From Thermoactinomyces intermedius (lineage in GTDB: Bacteria; Bacillota; Bacilli; Thermoactinomycetales; Thermoactinomycetaceae): a DNA stretch of 64,000 bases. Under the pieces are notes generated by a model that was not told where the DNA came from, searched no databases, and saw only the letters and a program-made list of their open reading frames with translations. How positions within the stretch are numbered: the first letter of the stretch is position 1; each line of letters begins with the position of its first letter. The position numbers and the translations under genes were made by a program. The DNA is taken from the NCBI RefSeq assembly GCF_016055025.1, contig NZ_JAECVW010000008.1. One strand, given 5' to 3'. Below are positions 51,196 through 59,058 of this stretch, in pieces.

Positions 51196-52193
51196 AAAAA
51201 ACCAAAGGAAAAGGGACTTCCAAGGCCGGAAGTCCCTTTCTTTTTCCGGGTTACCCGGATGATTCCTTTGGCGCCTTTGGAAGCTTGCCGGAGTTGATGG
51301 CTGATGAAAGGATAGTTTCCTTCTTCCGTGACGGTCAATTCGACCACGGCGCCCGCGCTTGGCGAAAGTTGCACGGTTTGCAAACCATGGAGCTGGTTGC
51401 GGGGATTTCCGTCCAAATAGACGGTATCCAGGGTGGTGCCGATCACATGGAAGGAAGAAACTTCATTCGGTCCGGCGTTTAGCACATACAACCGGATCCG
51501 CTCTCCGGCTTTTGCATGAAGCGGTTGTTCTTTCAAGGCATAATCGTTGCCGTTGAACACATTGTATTTCGGCATGCCGTTGATCATGGCGCCAAGGTCA
51601 TTTTCTTGATACCATTCGCTCTGGACGATGACATATTCGCGGTCGATCATGGCGTCGGTCGGATAACCGTTTTTGGGTTCAACGATGATCATGCCGAACA
51701 TTCCGTTGGCAACGTGTTGCAGGACCGGGTCAGTTCCGCAGTGGTACATGAAAACGCCGGGGGTATCGGCGGAATAGGTGAAAGTGTTCTGCTGACGGGG
51801 CATCACGTTGGCAAATTTTTTGTCGGGGGCGGCATGGACGGCATGAAAGTCCATCGAATGCGGCAGATTCGGATCTTTGTTTTTTAAGGTGAAGAAGAGC
51901 GTGTCCCCTTCTTTGACCCGGATCACCGGGCCGGGAACCGTGCCGTTAAAAGTCCAGGCGTTGTAAGTCACGCCTTTGGAGATTTCGACGTCCGTCACTT
52001 GTGCCGTCATTTCAATACGGACCGTTTTCCCGTCCCGGGTGATTTTCGGCGGGACCGGCGATGCATTTTCCCGTTGCGCGGCAGGTTCGGTTTTCTCTGA
52101 ATGTGTTTCCGGTTCTTTTTTTGGCCAAATGGAACAACCGGACAGGACAAGCGATGAAATCAAAAGAACAGAGAGAAAGTTTATTGCTTTCAT
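51162..52193 (-). CDS. nirK: Copper-containing nitrite reductase, lipoprotein form
   Basis: 343-residue NirK reducing nitrite to NO. The lipobox SSLVLSGC makes it a membrane-anchored lipoprotein facing outward, followed by a charged linker. All copper ligands are visible: PHSMDFHAVH (type-1 His, catalytic Asp, type-2 His), YHCGTDPVLQHVANGM (type-2 His, type-1 Cys, His and Met), SFHVIG (catalytic His) and FISHQLRQA (type-2 His). The C-terminal 20 residues (GTSGLGSPFSFGFFHVSGRNAAGM) run through a terminator hairpin and into the convergent radical SAM gene, so they may be a recent extension. Regulated by a near-perfect Crp/Fnr box at 52243-52258. Confidence 0.93.
   Translation of the reverse strand: MKAINFLSVLLISSLVLSGCSIWPKKEPETHSEKTEPAAQRENASPVPPKITRDGKTVRIEMTAQVTDVEISKGVTYNAWTFNGTVPGPVIRVKEGDTLFFTLKNKDPNLPHSMDFHAVHAAPDKKFANVMPRQQNTFTYSADTPGVFMYHCGTDPVLQHVANGMFGMIIVEPKNGYPTDAMIDREYVIVQSEWYQENDLGAMINGMPKYNVFNGNDYALKEQPLHAKAGERIRLYVLNAGPNEVSSFHVIGTTLDTVYLDGNPRNQLHGLQTVQLSPSAGAVVELTVTEEGNYPFISHQLRQASKGAKGIIRVTRKKKGTSGLGSPFSFGFFHVSGRNAAGM
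51210..51245 (+). terminator. Terminator of the radical SAM gene, inside nirK codons
   Basis: AAAGGGACTTCC (51210-51221) pairs perfectly with GGAAGTCCCTTT (51228-51239), then CTTTTTCC. It lies within the last codons of nirK on the opposite strand. Confidence 0.85.
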
Positions 52194-52242
52194 TGATGAT
52201 CACCACGTATTCTTTGGTCATTTCAAACACCGTAACCGTAAA

Positions 52243-52258
52243 TGTGCATAATTTCACA
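52243..52258 (-). promoter_or_regulatory. Crp/Fnr box upstream of nirK
   Basis: TGTGCATAATTTCACA has one mismatch to TGTGA-N6-TCACA and ends 50 bases before the nirK start. No clear -10 was found at the expected distance, so its precise geometry is unsettled. Confidence 0.6.
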
Positions 52259-52384
52259 AATGAGCCGTTGAGTTTTTCAAAGGTTCCCGGGTTTCCTGTG
52301 TGATGCTTTTTTGGTGCCCCGGGAGGGGATGAACAGCGTTTGCCGGAAGACAAACGCTGTAGTGATGCGTTGGTGAAGGTTGGG

Positions 52385-52684
52385 TCAAAAGCCAAGCCAT
52401 TCTCTTCCTTCCGGGGAAATTTTCTCCGGTGTCCACGGGGGATCCCAAACCACGTTCACTTCCACGCTTTCCACGGACGGCAATGAATTTAATGCGGATT
52501 TTACCCCGTTGACGATGGTGTCATGAAGCGGGCATCCGGGGGTGGTCAGGGTCATTTCGATGAAAATATGACCGTTTTTGATATCCATGCGGTAAATCAG
52601 CCCGAGATCCATCACATTGACGCCCAACTCGGGATCATAAACTTCTTTCAGCCTTTCGATAACGGTTTCACGGGTTAAACACAT
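52385..52684 (-). CDS. DUF59/MIP18-family Fe-S assembly protein
   Basis: 99-residue protein of the metal-sulfur cluster assembly (SufT/PaaD-like) family. The signature is DPELGVNVMDLGLIYRM, then TLTTPGCPLHDTI with the conserved cysteine, and VNVVWDPPWTPE. Such proteins help mature Fe-S enzymes. It overlaps the membrane protein gene by ten bases and is the last gene of a minus-strand operon that starts with DUF2249 proteins, so a role in building clusters for nitrogen-oxide metabolism is likely but inferred. Confidence 0.9.
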   Translation of the reverse strand: MCLTRETVIERLKEVYDPELGVNVMDLGLIYRMDIKNGHIFIEMTLTTPGCPLHDTIVNGVKSALNSLPSVESVEVNVVWDPPWTPEKISPEGREWLGF

Positions 52685-53952
52685 GCTTTTTCCTCCTTTG
52701 ACCTGAAAGTGAAGACGTTGCCGATGATGGAGATGGCATACAGGCTGGAAAGCGAAAACAGAAGGAATCCGGCTTGAAAAAGAAAGGCGGATGACGTGAC
52801 CATCCCGGGCACCGTTGTCAAAAAGGCAAAGCCTGCAACATGGAGTGCCCGTTTCAATTTCTGCTCCTGAATCATTTCAGACAGAAGGGGCACTTTGTTC
52901 TTTCCGACCTGGTTGCCGTATTGAAAGGTCCACCATAAAAAAGGCACGATTTTTGACAAATAACCAATGATGGTTAAGAATACCCATCCCCATAACCCGG
53001 TCCAGATGGTCAGGATGAAAAAGGCCGGTTGGGAAACGAAAAAAGAACAAACGGCAATCCCAAGAAGACAGAGCGCCGCCAATAAATTGACGCGCAAGGT
53101 GAAAAGAATGCCGGCCCCCGGATTCTTCTTGATCCCGGATTGGCGGATCTGGTGCAATGCGTAAACGTAAAGGCAAAAAGCCACGGCCAACAACATGATG
53201 GAAAACCGGCTCCACAGACCGATCCCCGTCAGGTTGCTCAAAGCCCCGCCGGCCACGGCCAGATTGAAGAGAAACAACGTCCGGTTTTGCCATTGGACCG
53301 GATGGCTGTGGGAGATGGAAAACATCGGCAACAGTTTGTAACTGAACCCGATGATCAAATTGCCGAACCACCCGGCAACCCCGAGCCAGATATGGGTGTA
53401 AAGAAGCTGGTCATGGCTGACGCCCAACTTCCCGAGGATAAAATCAAAGCCCATGAACATGCCGCTGAAAGCGGCCAAGATCAGGTATACCAGCGCACTT
53501 CCCGCATGCAGGGTGACCGGATTCCATTGCCTTGCCCGTAGCAGCGTGATGCCGATGTTGAGCACAAAAAGCAAAATGGCCAGGAAAAGGAGAGTGCCAA
53601 AAACGGCAATCCAGCGGGGATGAAAAAAGAAAAAGCCGAAGATCAAACCGGCATGGCTGATCAAATAAATGGCATAATGAAACATCCCCATCTTTTGGCT
53701 GAAGAGCGATTGGTTGAGAACCACCGGAACCAGCTGGTACACTGCTCCCATGGCAATCATGGATGCCCACCCCAGAACAAAAAGATGTGTCAGTCCCCAT
53801 CCGTACGGGGTGCGGGGTGCCGTCACGGGAAGATCCGGCAGGAGCAGAATCGCTGCGATGAAAAACGCGGCCATTTCCAAGATCCCCGTGATGATAAAAC
53901 ACAGCGGAATTTTCAGTGATGACGAATCGGCGTGGATTTTCATCCTTTTCAC
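52675..53952 (-). CDS. Polytopic membrane protein resembling haem-copper oxidase subunit I
   Basis: 425 residues with about twelve hydrophobic helices and almost no soluble domain. Several helices carry histidines in contexts like haem-copper oxidase subunit I or NO reductase: THLFVLGWASMIAMGAVYQLVPVV (helix 2), YLISHAGLIFGFF, VTLHAGSALVYL and YTHIWLGVAGWFGNLIIGFSYKLLP. The typical CuB signature of oxidases is absent, so it is probably not a terminal oxidase; NnrS-like or NO-related haem proteins are the nearest idea. GTG 53952 overlaps the stop of the upstream DUF2249 gene. Function is unknown, but the operon and its Crp/Fnr box tie it to nitrogen-oxide respiration. Confidence 0.75.
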   Translation of the reverse strand: MKRMKIHADSSSLKIPLCFIITGILEMAAFFIAAILLLPDLPVTAPRTPYGWGLTHLFVLGWASMIAMGAVYQLVPVVLNQSLFSQKMGMFHYAIYLISHAGLIFGFFFFHPRWIAVFGTLLFLAILLFVLNIGITLLRARQWNPVTLHAGSALVYLILAAFSGMFMGFDFILGKLGVSHDQLLYTHIWLGVAGWFGNLIIGFSYKLLPMFSISHSHPVQWQNRTLFLFNLAVAGGALSNLTGIGLWSRFSIMLLAVAFCLYVYALHQIRQSGIKKNPGAGILFTLRVNLLAALCLLGIAVCSFFVSQPAFFILTIWTGLWGWVFLTIIGYLSKIVPFLWWTFQYGNQVGKNKVPLLSEMIQEQKLKRALHVAGFAFLTTVPGMVTSSAFLFQAGFLLFSLSSLYAISIIGNVFTFRSKEEKACV

Positions 53953-54479
53953 TTCCCGTCCGTCCGGGGTTTGAAGATGGTGACTTCTGCGGAGCCATCC
54001 TCTTTTTGTTCCACTTCACAGGTGTAGCCGAGACGGTCCAATTCTTCCAACAAATATACGGGAACCCGGTCGTTGTGAATGATCACTTGATCACCGGGGG
54101 CGGCTTTTTCCAATTGATTCAGGGTCCGGACCATCGGTTCCGGAGGTTGGAGTCCCCGGTTGTCCAAACGGTACACCTGAGGCTCATTGTTTTCCACGGT
54201 TCGGGGCGGATGTTCCGCCTTTTCCTTTTTCGGTTTCCCGTTTTTCTTATAAAAAAGGCAAGTCCAGTGATCCGGAGCCAGCTTGGTGGCATCACACTGA
54301 AAACCTTTCATTTTTAACACCCGGATCAATGGAACCGGTTTGAAAGTTGTATGCAAAAGCAACTGTTCTTCCTCTTTCAATGAGGCCACAGCGCCCATGA
54401 TTTTTTGAAAAGGCTCTGTTTTTTTCCTTAAGTCCTCACGGACATCCAATTCCACAACGGGTTGATTCGGTTGTTTCAT
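53949..54479 (-). CDS. Tandem DUF2249 protein
   Basis: 176 residues with two copies of the DUF2249 (SirA-like fold) domain. Repeat 1 starts VVELDVREDLRKKTEPFQKIM and repeat 2 starts VYRLDNRGLQPPEPMVRTLNQL, each followed by a Leu-rich segment and ending in FY/IFKP; a Lys/Glu/Pro linker joins them. DUF2249 proteins often neighbour denitrification and NO-detoxification genes; their activity is unknown. ATG 54479 follows AAAGGAGGG by eight bases. It is the first gene of a three-gene operon with a Crp/Fnr-type promoter. Confidence 0.88.
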   Translation of the reverse strand: MKQPNQPVVELDVREDLRKKTEPFQKIMGAVASLKEEEQLLLHTTFKPVPLIRVLKMKGFQCDATKLAPDHWTCLFYKKNGKPKKEKAEHPPRTVENNEPQVYRLDNRGLQPPEPMVRTLNQLEKAAPGDQVIIHNDRVPVYLLEELDRLGYTCEVEQKEDGSAEVTIFKPRTDGK

Positions 54480-54503
54480 CAGTGAATCCCTCCTTTGGTT
54501 CCC

Positions 54504-54546
54504 ACTATATAGAAGGACCGGTGGGGAGGTTGTGACCAAAGTCACA
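54504..54546 (-). promoter_or_regulatory. Crp/Fnr box and -10 of the DUF2249 operon
   Basis: TGTGACCAAAGTCACA (54531-54546) is a perfect palindrome. On the minus strand TATAGT (54509-54504) lies at the exact distance that places the box at -41.5. This is one of the clearest activator-type promoters in the window. Confidence 0.8.
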
Positions 54547-54577
54547 TCAAAAACCGGGTTTCGTTTTTTCGGGAAAA

Positions 54578-54620
54578 AGTGGGAAATATCACAGAAATCC
54601 CGGAGGAAGCGGACTAAAAT
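54578..54620 (+). promoter_or_regulatory. Degenerate Crp/Fnr box and -10 of the plus-strand DUF2249 gene
   Basis: AGTGGGAAATATCACA (54578-54593) keeps one perfect half (TCACA); TAAAAT at 54615-54620 places its centre at -41.5. With the neighbouring box the two divergent DUF2249 units each have their own site. Confidence 0.55.
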
Positions 54621-54656
54621 AAATGCCGAATCCGATCAAAAAAGGAGGGTTAAGCA

Positions 54657-54896
54657 TTGGAACAGTCTTTTGCGGCAACCGTCGATGCAAGAGAATATGA
54701 ACCGAAGGACAAGCACCGGATCATTTTTGAAACCTTTGACGGGTTAAAGCCCGGACAAACGATGTTGTTATACAACGACCACGATCCGAAACCACTTTAT
54801 TATCAGTTTCAAATGGAAAGGCCGGAGGCTTTCGGGTGGGAGTATTTGGAGGAAGGCCCGGAGGTCTGGCGTGTGGCGATCAGCAAAAAAGGTTAA
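54657..54896 (+). CDS. Single-domain DUF2249 protein
   Basis: 79-residue DUF2249 protein (VDAREYEPKDKHRIIFETFDGL, LLYNDHDPKPLYYQFQ, WEYLEEGPEVWRVAISK). TTG 54657 lies nine bases after GGAGGG. It is divergent from the tandem DUF2249 gene and shares the same kind of regulatory box, so all three DUF2249 domains are likely induced together. It is followed by a long stem-loop. The family has no proven biochemical function. Confidence 0.88.
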   Translation: MEQSFAATVDAREYEPKDKHRIIFETFDGLKPGQTMLLYNDHDPKPLYYQFQMERPEAFGWEYLEEGPEVWRVAISKKG

Positions 54897-54940
54897 TATT
54901 TTCATGTTTTTAATATTTCAATTCTTCTTGATGATGTGCC

Positions 54941-54975
54941 AAAGGGGATCACTGCTCGCAAGCGTGATCCCCTTT
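54941..54975. terminator. Bidirectional terminator
   Basis: AAAGGGGATCAC (54941-54952) pairs perfectly with GTGATCCCCTTT (54964-54975). It lies between two convergent genes and overlaps the last codon of the minus-strand one. Confidence 0.8.
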
Positions 54976-56264
54976 CAAGCAGATGTCACCCCGCTTTTAA
55001 AAATTATCACGGCTCCCGTCGCATAAAGAACGAGGATCAGCGACGTCAACAGAAGTTGAACCGGTACGAGGTTAAATCCGCTGATTTCCAGCAGGTAATA
55101 AAAAAATTCATACAAGTTGGGCGTGATTTCGATAAAGGCGATGGTATACAAGGCCAGTGCGGCATTTTTGGCAAATTTCTTTTGTGCTTCTTCTTTGCGC
55201 TGTTCAGCCCGGCGCATTTCTTCATTGGAGAGAAGTTCAATCCATGAATCGAGTTTTTCGCTCAGCGCTTCCAACAATTGATGGATACGGCTTGTCTCGC
55301 TTAAACCGTCGACCATGGGTTTAAACCGCTCGGGCAAACGGGATTCGTCCGTATATTGGATGATCAGCGGGATATCATCGATCTCCACTTTTAAATTGAT
55401 GCATTGATCAATGGATAAATTCAGTTGTCTAAATTCATCTTTTTCAACGGGCAGCCATTGATCCAGGCAATACAAGTAGAACCAGTAATGTTGCAAATTT
55501 AATTCAATTAATTCGTAAATCTCTTTGTCTGATTCATCAAATTCGCCAAAGACGATGACAGCGGCCCAGCTCATAAAAATCATCAGTTGTTTCCGGTCAT
55601 CGTAATCCACGGGCGTCGAGTGGATGTTTTCCAGGTATTCCAAGACTTTCTCTTTTTTTGCATCCATTTTTGAAAGTTCGTTGGAATCGTCATAACCGAT
55701 TAAATCCGGTTTTAAAATGGCGGGAATCCCTTTTTGCAAAAAGCGGGGCAGACGGTCAAAGCGGGAGGTGTCCACATGGCCTTGCAGCGGGCTGAAAAAA
55801 ACCATGGACATGACGTAAGAAAGCCCGTTGTATTCCCAACCCGATGAAGCGCTGGGACGAAGCTCTTTCTTGTGTTTTCTTGCCAACTCCCTCAACTCTT
55901 TGGTGATCACATAGATGACGGGAGAAATGTCATGAGTCCAATTGAGAATTTTTTGGTGGGCTTTTTTTCTTTTTTCCAGATACCTGGCGGCAAAGGTCAT
56001 GTTTCCGATGTAAATTTGTGGTTTGGAATAGTATTTAAACAGCCCGATTCCGGTTTGAAATATATATAAAAATAATCGCCCGGTGATTTTGGCACAGATA
56101 CATTTTTCATACAAAATCACTTTTTCCTTTCCGGTCAACGGGGACACTTGAAAATTTTTGGACAGATAACCGCTGATTTCTTCGAATAATTCCGGGGAAA
56201 GCCGGGTTCCGAGATCAAACGGGATGTATCGGACCGGTTCTGACAAAATTTGATAGAAAGCCAA
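54975..56264 (-). CDS. Unrecognised protein with C-terminal membrane segments
   Basis: 429 residues from TTG 56264, eight bases after AAAGGAGGAG (an in-frame ATG at 56282 overlaps that site). The first 340 residues look soluble and helical, rich in Leu, Lys and Glu; a Gln/Lys/Glu coiled-coil segment (NEEMRRAEQRKEEAQKKFAKN) is followed by two hydrophobic segments (about residues 370-390 and 395-423). I do not recognise a family; a loose resemblance to CorA/RMD1-type proteins with two C-terminal helices is not enough to name it. It is more AT-rich than its neighbours and has AT-rich flanks, so recent acquisition is possible. Confidence 0.65.
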   Translation of the reverse strand: MAFYQILSEPVRYIPFDLGTRLSPELFEEISGYLSKNFQVSPLTGKEKVILYEKCICAKITGRLFLYIFQTGIGLFKYYSKPQIYIGNMTFAARYLEKRKKAHQKILNWTHDISPVIYVITKELRELARKHKKELRPSASSGWEYNGLSYVMSMVFFSPLQGHVDTSRFDRLPRFLQKGIPAILKPDLIGYDDSNELSKMDAKKEKVLEYLENIHSTPVDYDDRKQLMIFMSWAAVIVFGEFDESDKEIYELIELNLQHYWFYLYCLDQWLPVEKDEFRQLNLSIDQCINLKVEIDDIPLIIQYTDESRLPERFKPMVDGLSETSRIHQLLEALSEKLDSWIELLSNEEMRRAEQRKEEAQKKFAKNAALALYTIAFIEITPNLYEFFYYLLEISGFNLVPVQLLLTSLILVLYATGAVIIFKSGVTSA

Positions 56265-56392
56265 ATCCGCTCCTCCTTTCATTCGGTTATAAAAATAAAC
56301 AAAAATTGCATAATATTACCTTTATTTATTAATTATAAATAGAATTACATAAAAGATTCAATGGATGATTTTAAAATAAAACGACATTGAAC

Positions 56393-56426
56393 AAAAAAAC
56401 CCCTGCTGCGGGTGGAAGCAGCAGGG
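56393..56426 (-). terminator. Terminator of norB
   Basis: On the minus strand CCCTGCTGC and GCAGCAGGG (56418-56426 and 56401-56409) form a 9-bp stem followed by a run of seven T. The 110 bases between this and 56283 hold only AT-rich sequence. Confidence 0.9.
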
Positions 56427-56434
56427 AGCCGGGT

Positions 56435-58716
56435 TTATCCATCTTTTGTTTTCTCCGCATAAGGAAGGCGTTTGCCCGTCAGGGACCATCCGGTTTTCAG
56501 CCCCAGGACAAACCAGCCCAGGACGAGTGCGCCGATGGCAAAGAGGGTGTCTCCGATGGTCCGGAGCCAGACGAAGGTGTGAATGATCCCCCGCGACATG
56601 AATTCGGCGGAACGGGCGTACCAGGTTCCGTGTTCGACGCTGGCCCATGTTTGCATCAAGCCGATGGGGAGCAGGCTTAAAAGAACCATGAGCGCCAGTC
56701 CGATGTTGATGGCCCAAAACGAGAAAGACAACGCTTTGGTCTTCCAAATGGATTGTTGGGTCAAACCGCGCAAACAGAAGAGCATCAAGCCGATCCCGAG
56801 CATTCCGTACACACCGAACAAAGCGGTATGCCCGTGCACGGAGGTGGTGTTCAAACCTTGCATGTAATAAAGCGCGATCGGGGGATTGATAAAAAACCCG
56901 AACAAACCGGCGCCGGTCAGGTTCCAGAAAGCAACGGCAATGAAGTAGTAAATGGGCCATCGATAGGCTTGCACCCAGGGACGGACCCGGGTGAGGGTTA
57001 AATTTTGATACGCTTCAAACCCGATCAGCACCAGCGGGACGACCTCAAGTGCACTGAAGGTTGCCCCCAACGCCAGAACCCCGATCGGCGTTCCGCTGAA
57101 ATACAAATGGTGGAATGTGCCGATAATCCCGCCGAACAAGAAAACAATGGTCGAAAATAAAACGGAAGCGGTTGCGGTGGTTGTTCTTAAAAGCCCCATG
57201 CGCGTGAACAGGAAGGCGATGACAACGGTCGCAAACACTTCAAAGAATCCTTCCACCCACAGATGGACGACCCACCAGCGCCAGTATTCGGCGATGGCCA
57301 AATGCGTGTGTTGCCCCCACATCAGGGCGGGGATGTAAAACAAGGGAATGGCGGTGGATGCAATCATGAACAAAATGAGCAAATGCCTGTCGTTTTGTTT
57401 CTTTTTCAGGGCCGGCCAAATCGCCCGCAACATCAAAAACAACCAAAGGAAAAGCCCGATGGTCAAAAATAACTGCCAAAACCTTCCCAGATCGGTATAC
57501 TCATATCCCTGATGGCCGAACCAGAAGTTGGTCTTCAGCCCGAACCGTTCTTGGACGGCATACCACTGTCCGGCCATCGAGCCGATGACAATGATCACTA
57601 AGCAGACAAACAAAATGTTGACCAACAGACGTTGATGTTTCGGTTCACGACCGGAGACCGCCGGGGCCACAAACAAGCCGGTGGCGATCCAAGCCGTGGC
57701 AATCCAGAAGATCGCCAGTTGGGTGTGCCATGTGCGGGTGATGGAATAGGGAATCCATTCGGCAATGGGAATCCCGTAAAATCCGCTTCCTTCAATCTGG
57801 TAGTGGGCGGTGACGGCTCCCAACGCCACTTGAACCACCCATAAAATGCCGACCACCCAGAAATATTTCAGTGTTGCTTTCATGGATGGAGTGGGAGACA
57901 AGGCGAGCAATGGATCTTTCTCGGGAAAATGATCTTCCGATCCGGTTTCATCGTGTTGTTGCGTGGCATAATACCAAGCCAGAGCGCCCACGCCGGCCAG
58001 CAACAGGACGAAGCTGACTACCGACCAAAGCACCATTTCCCCGGTGGGATGATTGCCGATGAGGGGTTCATGCGGCCAGTTATTGGTGTAAGTGATGTCA
58101 CTACCCGGGCGGTTCGTCGCACATGCCCAGGTTGACCAAAATAAAAAGGCGTTTAAGGATTTCATCCGCCCGGGATTTTTGACGGTCCCTTCGGGGATGG
58201 CATATTTTTCACGCAAATCATCCAGTTTCGGATCGCTGCCAAACAATGATGCATAGTGCCGGCTGAGGTGAGAAACTGCCTCGGCACGCAAAGGGGAGAT
58301 GACCAGATTGCCGGTGTCCGGTTGATAGGTGTTGGTTCTGATTTCTTTTTTCAAGCGGGCTTGAAGCATGGCTTTTTTCTCATCGTCCAATTGCTGATAA
58401 GGTTTTTTGAATTGGTCCGACGCATACCGGTTTAACATCCACATGGCTTCCCGGTGCAGCCAGTCGGCATTCCAGTCCGGGGCCACATAAGCACCGTGTC
58501 CCCAGATGGTTCCCAATTCCTGTCCGCCGATGGATTGCCAAACGTTTTGCCCGTCTTTAATTTCTTTTTCGGTGAATAAAACCTTGCCGGTTGTGGTCAC
58601 GACCTTTTTGGGAACCGGGGCATGGTTTGATAAATTCTTCCCCCGTAATATCCCAAAATGGCGAATGAAATGAGAATCACCAGTCCCAGACCGGTCCAAA
58701 GCCGGGAATATCGCAT
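56435..58716 (-). CDS. norB: Quinol-dependent nitric oxide reductase, apparent frameshift near the N-terminus
   Basis: Single-subunit qNOR (norZ type), about 760 residues if repaired, reducing NO to N2O with quinol electrons. The expected start ATG 58716, eight bases after AGGAGG, encodes RYSRLWTGLGLVILISFAILGYYG, the first membrane helix, then leaves frame at GGGG (58617-58620; CCCC on the coding strand) where one more base would give PPVPKKVVTT. That first frame stops at 58597. The body is intact: DGQNVWQSIGGQELGTIWGHGAYVAPDW, HTQLAIFWIATAWIATG, the catalytic helices with WVEGFFEVFATVV and FHHLYFSGTP, and VHGHTALFGVYGMLG. The shift could be a real mutation, phase variation or a sequencing error. 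Confidence 0.85.
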
Positions 58717-59058
58717 AACAAACTCCTCCTGATCTGTTTTTTTAACTGGTACCATTTTTTGGAAACCAAGCGTTTTTATTCAAAAAACAAAAAGAGGAAA
58801 AAGGACGGCAGAGAAGACAGAATCTGGACATTTTATGAAGAAACCCGGGAAACGCTTGGCAAAAAAATATATTGTGATATCATTAACAATGTGCAGATGC
58901 AAACACTCTTTCGCTATGTTTTCATCAGGAAAATATTGGGATGGATGTTCAGGGAATATATGATCTGTTATTGCCGTTATGCTTATGTGAAAGAGTTGGT
59001 TTGGGTAAAAACTTAGTAAAGAGGTTTGCAGTATTGAACCATAAAGAGGTAGATAGAT
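58717..59058. other. Intergenic region between norB and hemE
   Basis: 342 bases, divergent promoters expected. TGTGATATCATTAACA at 58873-58888 differs from TGTGA-N6-TCACA by one base, but no -10 lies at the right distance on either strand. A short plus-strand frame at 58759-59016 is not convincing as a gene. Confidence 0.4.

Noticed and set aside
52333..52360. Perfect 10-bp inverted repeat ACAGCGTTTG/CAAACGCTGT between nirK and the DUF59 gene
   Set aside because: Hairpin is real, but there is no T-run on either strand, so it was not called a terminator; role unknown.
58759..59016. 85-codon plus-strand frame upstream of hemE
   Set aside because: Lysine-rich, no ribosome site and no similarity I can recognise; more likely leader or promoter DNA.
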